A DNA stretch of 9,646 nucleotides from JAKPQD01 sp029572965 (GTDB taxonomy: Bacteria; Bacteroidota; Bacteroidia; Bacteroidales; DTGW01): positions 1-9,646 of the forward strand of contig DAOSPF010000096.1 in the NCBI GenBank assembly GCA_035374585.1, given 5' to 3'. The notes under the pieces are model-generated. The model did no database searches. It worked only from the letters and a program-made list of their open reading frames with translations, and had not been told where the DNA came from. Position numbers and translations under genes: made by a program. Shown piece after piece: positions 5,763-9,646 of the stretch. Within the stretch, counting starts at the first letter, position 1; every line of letters starts with the position of its first letter.

Positions 5763-8700
5763 TTATTCCAAATATTTACTTATAATAGATAATAGTATTT
5801 CGCCTTTTGTTGGTTTGCTGATATAATCAACACAGCCGGCTTCAAGGGCTTTATAACGCTCATCATTTGCAGCATAAGCTGTTTGTGCTATTATTTTTAG
5901 GGTCGGAAAATGTTTTATTATCTCATTAGTAGCTTCATATCCAGTCATATCGGGCAGGCGAACGTCCATTAGCACTAAGTCAACAGCATGCTCGTGTACG
6001 AGCTTTATAGCTTTCTGGCCGGTTTCTGCAATATAAATTTTTGAAAAGTGTCTATTTAACAGCTCTTGCAAGTACATTACATTGTATTCGTCATCTTCTA
6101 CAATAAGTAGTTTTTTTTCAGGAACAAAATTTTGTCGGGTTTCTGCCTGTATTACAGGTATTGGATTGGGCATATTGCTTTTTTGATAGTCGATGGTAAA
6201 GTGAAAGGTTGAGCCTTTGTTACATTCTGACTCAAACCATACTTCCCCGCCCAGTAAATTTGTTAACCCCTTAACAATAGGTAAGCCTAAACCTGTTCCG
6301 CCTACATAATTTTTAGAAATCACTGTATCAATGCGGAAGAAACGGTCAAATATAAATTTGTGTTTTTCTTCAGGAATGCCAATGCCTGTATCGGATACAT
6401 AAAAATGCAATTTGTTGTTGTCAAGTATGCAGCCGCATTCAATTTTACCGGTTTCGGTATATTTAAAAGCATTTGAAATAAGGTTTATAAGTATTTGTTT
6501 TAGTTTAAGCTTATCGGTTTTAATATTGATAATATTTTCATCTAATACATGGTGCATCAACAAATTTATATGCTGCTTGTTTGTGCGGTTTTGATAATCA
6601 GCAAAAAATATGGTAAGTTCTGTAAATACCTCGTTAATATTGCATTCTTCAATTTGCAATGTACTCTGGCCTGATTCAATTTTTGAAATGTCGAGAATAT
6701 CGTTAATGATAGCCAGCAAATCGTTGCACCGACGTTCAATAATATTTGAGTATTGTACAAGTTTTTCTTTGTTATTGTAATTTTCGGCCATCAGACTTGT
6801 AAAACCCATAATGGCATTCATGGGTGTGCGTATTTCGTGGCTCATGTTTTGCAAAAAGGCTGTTTTCAGGCGGTCATTTTCTTCGGCTTTTTCTTTGGCC
6901 AAAATAGCTTCATGTTCTATCTGTTTACGTTCGGTAATGTCTAATGCTACACCAACTATTCCATCTCTTTTGTCTGAAATGGAGAACGGGGTTACAATGT
7001 TAAAATGCGAAGCTCCATTAACAGTAGATTCAAAACTAGCTATTTCGCCCGAAAGGGCTTTTTTTACATTTTCAATTATAAGCGGGTGATCTTTATAGAG
7101 TTCAAAAACAGATAAGCCAACAACCTGGTTTGGCTTGAGACCCAGACTTTTAAGGCCGGCCCCAATAGAAAGTTTAAATAGCCCGTCATTGTCAATCATA
7201 TAAAATATGATGGGTAAATTTTCTATGGCTGTCCTTGTCAATATTTCGTTTTTCTTTAGTTCTTCTTCTACTCGCTTGCGTTCGGTGATATCAATGCCAA
7301 TGCCGGCAAAGTAGTTTTTGCCATAAATTGTCAGCGGGCTTGCAGTAAAATACATTGGGATTTTGGTCCCGTCTTTCTTTTGAAGGTAAGCTTCTGCTTC
7401 GCCAAAGCCTTTTTCCATAGTGGTTTTAACTCCTTCAATCACTGCTTTTTGGCTTTTTTCATCATCCTTGTACCAGTCAAGAAGGTGCATATGCGACATT
7501 TCTTCAGCGCTATATCCGGTCATCAACTCATGTTTTTGGTTCCAGCGTACAATCTGTCCTTTTTCATTGTACAAGTATAGCATCCCCGGGACACAATTAA
7601 ATATAGCCTCTATAAATGTTTTTTCGCGAAGCAGTTCGTCTTCCACTTTCTTACGTTCGGTAATATCTCTGGCTGCTGCATATATCTTATTGCCGTTTGG
7701 ATAAGATCGCCACTCAATCCATCTGTACGATCCATCTTTGCACCGGTACCTATTAGTAAAATTCAGGATTACTTTTTGACTTTCAAGTTGTGATATAATT
7801 TCAAGTGTAGAAGGGATATCTTCGGGGTGAATGAAGTCGAGGAAACGTTTCCCTTCTAATTCATCGAGTGTATAGCCAAGTGTATTTTGCCATTCCTGGT
7901 TGAGCCGCTCAAAATGCCCATCGATATTGGCAATGCATAGCAAATCAATGGCACAGTTGAAGAAGTTTTCAATTTCTTCAGCCTGTTGTTTAATTTTCAG
8001 TTCGTTTGCTTCGGCCTGCTCTTTAGCATTAATTAGTATTGCTTCTGTTTCTTTAATATTAGTTATATCTCTAACGTTGATAACCACAGCATTTATAGAA
8101 GGGTTATCGAGATGGTTCTGGGCCACGGCTTCAAACCAGACATATTCTTTGTGCTTGTGTTTGTGCCTATATTGAAGCTTTACCGTTTCATTTCTGGTGT
8201 TCAACACTTTATTCCATGCCTGCAATACTATATCCAAATCGGGCGGATAAATAACATTTTGAATTGGCCCCATGAGTTCTTCAATGGTAAAGCCTGTATC
8301 TCTTGCTGCGGCATCGCTGATGAAGAATTGTTCGCCATTTTTGTTTACCAATACAAAAGTGTCATTAGAGTTTTTGAGCATCAGCCGAAAGCGTTCTTCG
8401 CTTTTTTCAATCCTGTTTTTGGTATTTATTAGTTCTTCATTGGTTTGTGTCAATTCTTCGTTTAGTTGTTGGTATTCTTCGTTTTGGGCTTCAAACTCTT
8501 CGTTTTTTTCTTTCAGTTGTTTTTCATATCGCTTGCGTTCGGTAATATCGTTGAAAACTGCTACCATCTTACCGGCGCTAATTTGATAGGCTATTACCTC
8601 AAAAGCTCCCGAAATTTCATTGTCTTGGTAATTAATTTGTTCAGTTTTCCACAAAATTCCTTTTTCGGCTGCTTCGCGGTACCTAAATGGTACTTCTGTG

Positions 8701-9101
8701 TTAATAAGCGGAGGAAAAGCTTCTTCTATGGTTTTTCCAATGAATTGTGAGTTATCAACCCCTAAAAGCTTATTGGCTGCCGGGTTAGCCCCGATAAAAA
8801 TCAAAGCGTTGTTTTTGAGCTTATAAAAATGCATTCCCCAGGGAGAATTTTCTACCAACTTGAGGTATATCTTTTCGCTCTTTTCGGCTTTTTCTTTGGC
8901 TAAAGATAACTCAAGGTTGGTTTGTCTCAGTTCTTCGTTAATAGCTTCATATTCGTCTTTTTCGTTTTGAAGTTTTGTATTTTGTTGGACAAATGAATCT
9001 TGGAAGGTAGAAAGGGGGTGTCCGGTTGTTTTTTCTTCCAGTTGTTGCTTTAGTTTTGCAATTTCGGTCAACAGTTCTTCGTATGTTGGCTTGGTGTTCA
9101 T
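5763..9101 (-). CDS. Multi-PAS hybrid histidine kinase with C-terminal receiver domain
   Basis: This is a 1112-residue sensor kinase with no signal peptide or membrane segment, so it probably acts in the cytosol. A coiled coil (about 1-75) precedes five PAS/PAC modules at about 75-190, 234-352, 375-487, 494-612 and 617-728. Four end in DITERK and the second in DITNIK. A second coiled coil (about 195-235) separates the first two. The HisKA domain (742-810) has phospho-acceptor His755 in MSHEIRTPMN. The HATPase domain (860-970) has Asn877 in NLISNAFKYT, DTGIGIP at 904-910 and GGTGLGL at 934-940. The receiver (997-1110) has Asp1003/Asp1004, phospho-acceptor Asp1046 in LMDVRLPD, Thr1074 and Lys1096. 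All catalytic residues are intact. No DNA-binding or output domain and no partner regulator or Hpt gene is present, so the downstream target and the sensed signals are unknown. The start is ATG at 9101; the second codons show no better alternative. The gene appears monocistronic. Confidence 0.95.
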   Translation of the reverse strand: MNTKPTYEELLTEIAKLKQQLEEKTTGHPLSTFQDSFVQQNTKLQNEKDEYEAINEELRQTNLELSLAKEKAEKSEKIYLKLVENSPWGMHFYKLKNNALIFIGANPAANKLLGVDNSQFIGKTIEEAFPPLINTEVPFRYREAAEKGILWKTEQINYQDNEISGAFEVIAYQISAGKMVAVFNDITERKRYEKQLKEKNEEFEAQNEEYQQLNEELTQTNEELINTKNRIEKSEERFRLMLKNSNDTFVLVNKNGEQFFISDAAARDTGFTIEELMGPIQNVIYPPDLDIVLQAWNKVLNTRNETVKLQYRHKHKHKEYVWFEAVAQNHLDNPSINAVVINVRDITNIKETEAILINAKEQAEANELKIKQQAEEIENFFNCAIDLLCIANIDGHFERLNQEWQNTLGYTLDELEGKRFLDFIHPEDIPSTLEIISQLESQKVILNFTNRYRCKDGSYRWIEWRSYPNGNKIYAAARDITERKKVEDELLREKTFIEAIFNCVPGMLYLYNEKGQIVRWNQKHELMTGYSAEEMSHMHLLDWYKDDEKSQKAVIEGVKTTMEKGFGEAEAYLQKKDGTKIPMYFTASPLTIYGKNYFAGIGIDITERKRVEEELKKNEILTRTAIENLPIIFYMIDNDGLFKLSIGAGLKSLGLKPNQVVGLSVFELYKDHPLIIENVKKALSGEIASFESTVNGASHFNIVTPFSISDKRDGIVGVALDITERKQIEHEAILAKEKAEENDRLKTAFLQNMSHEIRTPMNAIMGFTSLMAENYNNKEKLVQYSNIIERRCNDLLAIINDILDISKIESGQSTLQIEECNINEVFTELTIFFADYQNRTNKQHINLLMHHVLDENIINIKTDKLKLKQILINLISNAFKYTETGKIECGCILDNNKLHFYVSDTGIGIPEEKHKFIFDRFFRIDTVISKNYVGGTGLGLPIVKGLTNLLGGEVWFESECNKGSTFHFTIDYQKSNMPNPIPVIQAETRQNFVPEKKLLIVEDDEYNVMYLQELLNRHFSKIYIAETGQKAIKLVHEHAVDLVLMDVRLPDMTGYEATNEIIKHFPTLKIIAQTAYAANDERYKALEAGCVDYISKPTKGEILLSIISKYLE

Positions 9102-9176
9102 TCCTTATTTTTTAATACAATTAAATTTACAGAAGAAAATTTACATTGTAAACATCTTAACCCAAAAAAGAAAAGC

Positions 9177-9210
9177 TTTAACCCAACTAAATCATTTACT
9201 TGGGCAAATA
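9177..9210. repeat. Short hairpin repeat, copy 2
   Basis: The first 17 bases, TTTAACCCAACTAAATC (9177-9193), match copy 1 at 3593-3609 exactly, and the right half (TTTACTTGGGCAAATA) is a diverged version of that copy's right half. CCCAA (9182-9186) pairs with TTGGG (9200-9204) to give a short stem. It lies in the leader region of the kinase gene, between two divergent genes, so it could affect either transcript. Confidence 0.5.
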
Positions 9211-9320
9211 AAGATTAATTTTTTTTATTTTTTATTGAGCATAAGAAAGGCTTAACTGGCACCATAAAAATGAGGTCAGCATTTGAAAAATATTTTAGCC
9301 TGACAATAGTGTTTTTATAT

Positions 9321-9328
9321 TAGTTTTG
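9321..9328 (+). promoter_or_regulatory. Possible -7 element for the small downstream gene
   Basis: TAGTTTTG matches the phylum's TAnnTTTG element and sits 30 bases before the ATG at 9359. No clear TTTG lies at the expected distance upstream, so support is partial. Confidence 0.3.
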
Positions 9329-9358
9329 TACTGTTAATGGGATAGTCATACTTCAGCT

Positions 9359-9598
9359 ATGAAATTTACACGAGAAGATTATAACCGGCGGATAAAGGAT
9401 ACAGATGGGAAAATACCCGAAGATGAGCCTGTATTTTTATTGCGGGCTCAGGACAAATATGCTCCTGACACATTGAGGTTTTATGCCAATCTTTTAAAAG
9501 AAGATGGAAATACTGAAATGGCTGAGGAACTTCTTGCCCATGCCCGCAATATGCTGGTGTGGCAAAAGAGCGTGAGGGTGAAAAAACCTGATAAATAA
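9359..9598 (+). CDS. Small conserved-looking protein of unknown function
   Basis: This gene encodes a 79-residue, highly charged protein with no signal peptide or membrane segment, so it is likely cytosolic. The N-terminal third includes the segment GKIPEDEPVFLLRAQDKYAP (about residues 17-36), which I recall as a motif of small uncharacterised bacterial and phage proteins; the rest, from TLRFYANLLKEDGNTEMAEE onward, looks like one or two amphipathic helices ending in a basic tail. The coding character is good (balanced codon use, ATG start, TAA stop) and a promoter-like element lies just upstream. It is divergent from the kinase gene with a 257-base spacer. No function is assigned. The minus-strand frame over the same bases reads cysteine- and histidine-rich without family resemblance and is taken as a shadow. 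Confidence 0.75.
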   Translation: MKFTREDYNRRIKDTDGKIPEDEPVFLLRAQDKYAPDTLRFYANLLKEDGNTEMAEELLAHARNMLVWQKSVRVKKPDK

Positions 9599-9646
9599 TT
9601 AGCAAATTAGCAAATTAGCAAATTAGCAAATTAGCAAATTAGCAAA
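9597..9646. repeat. 8-bp tandem repeat (ATTAGCAA unit), open at the window edge
   Basis: From 9597 to the last base the sequence keeps a perfect 8-base period, about 6.25 copies with no interruption. The first two bases of the array are the last two of the small gene's TAA stop. The array continues past the window, so total copy number is unknown. An 8-base unit is not a multiple of three, and every frame would soon meet a TAG or TAA-type stop or not depending on phase, but here the array follows the stop and is not translated as part of that gene. Confidence 0.9.

Noticed and set aside
6412..8750. Many open frames of 60-106 residues opposite the kinase gene
   Set aside because: They are rich in Ser, Phe, Ile and Cys as expected for the antisense of a Lys/Glu-rich coiled-coil and PAS protein, overlap one another, and lack start-region signals.
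9102..9250. Promoter for the histidine kinase gene on the minus strand
   Set aside because: No TAnnTTTG with a TTTG at suitable spacing was found; TTTATTTG near 9205 is offset from the consensus, so no site is annotated.

Overview
The window reads as chromosomal DNA of a Bacteroidota bacterium. It carries a cobalamin riboswitch in front of a BtuB-type TonB-dependent receptor and a BtuG-like surface lipoprotein, an arrangement typical of that phylum. It also has promoter-like sequences of the phylum's TTTG / TAnnTTTG type, AT-rich spacers with no Shine-Dalgarno motifs, and palindromic intergenic repeats of a kind common there. The species cannot be named from the sequence.

Layout. (1) Positions 2-3358, minus strand: a vitamin B12 uptake unit read from right to left. 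The cobalamin riboswitch (3137-3358) is followed by the outer-membrane receptor btuB (1110-3026) and then, 34 bases on, the BtuG-like lipoprotein (2-1075). The riboswitch senses cobalamin in the transcript, the lipoprotein is expected to capture corrinoid at the cell surface, and the receptor imports it using TonB energy. ABC-transporter genes may follow beyond the left edge. (2) Positions 3359-4093: a gene-poor stretch with an AT-rich spacer, a short hairpin repeat, a roughly 125-bp MITE-like element flanked by 9-bp direct repeats, and the frameshifted C-terminal relic of what looks like a GyrI-like effector-binding protein. The relic overlaps a good promoter candidate for the next gene. (3) Positions 4094-5461, plus strand: citrate synthase, the entry enzyme of the TCA cycle, apparently monocistronic. 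(4) Positions 5462-5762: a convergent spacer holding a weak terminator hairpin and a 154-bp palindromic element built from CGCAAAG words. (5) Positions 5763-9101, minus strand: a 1112-residue soluble hybrid histidine kinase with five PAS domains and a C-terminal receiver, with no partner regulator in view. (6) Positions 9102-9358: a divergent spacer with a second copy of the hairpin repeat. (7) Positions 9359-9598, plus strand: a 79-residue conserved-looking small protein of unknown function, whose stop codon runs into an 8-bp tandem repeat that continues to the window edge.

No wholly new system stands out. The most useful points for follow-up are the two MITE-like elements, the decayed gene that hosts the citrate synthase promoter, the riboswitch with an internal hexanucleotide repeat, the orphan multi-PAS kinase, and the small unknown gene with its tandem repeat.
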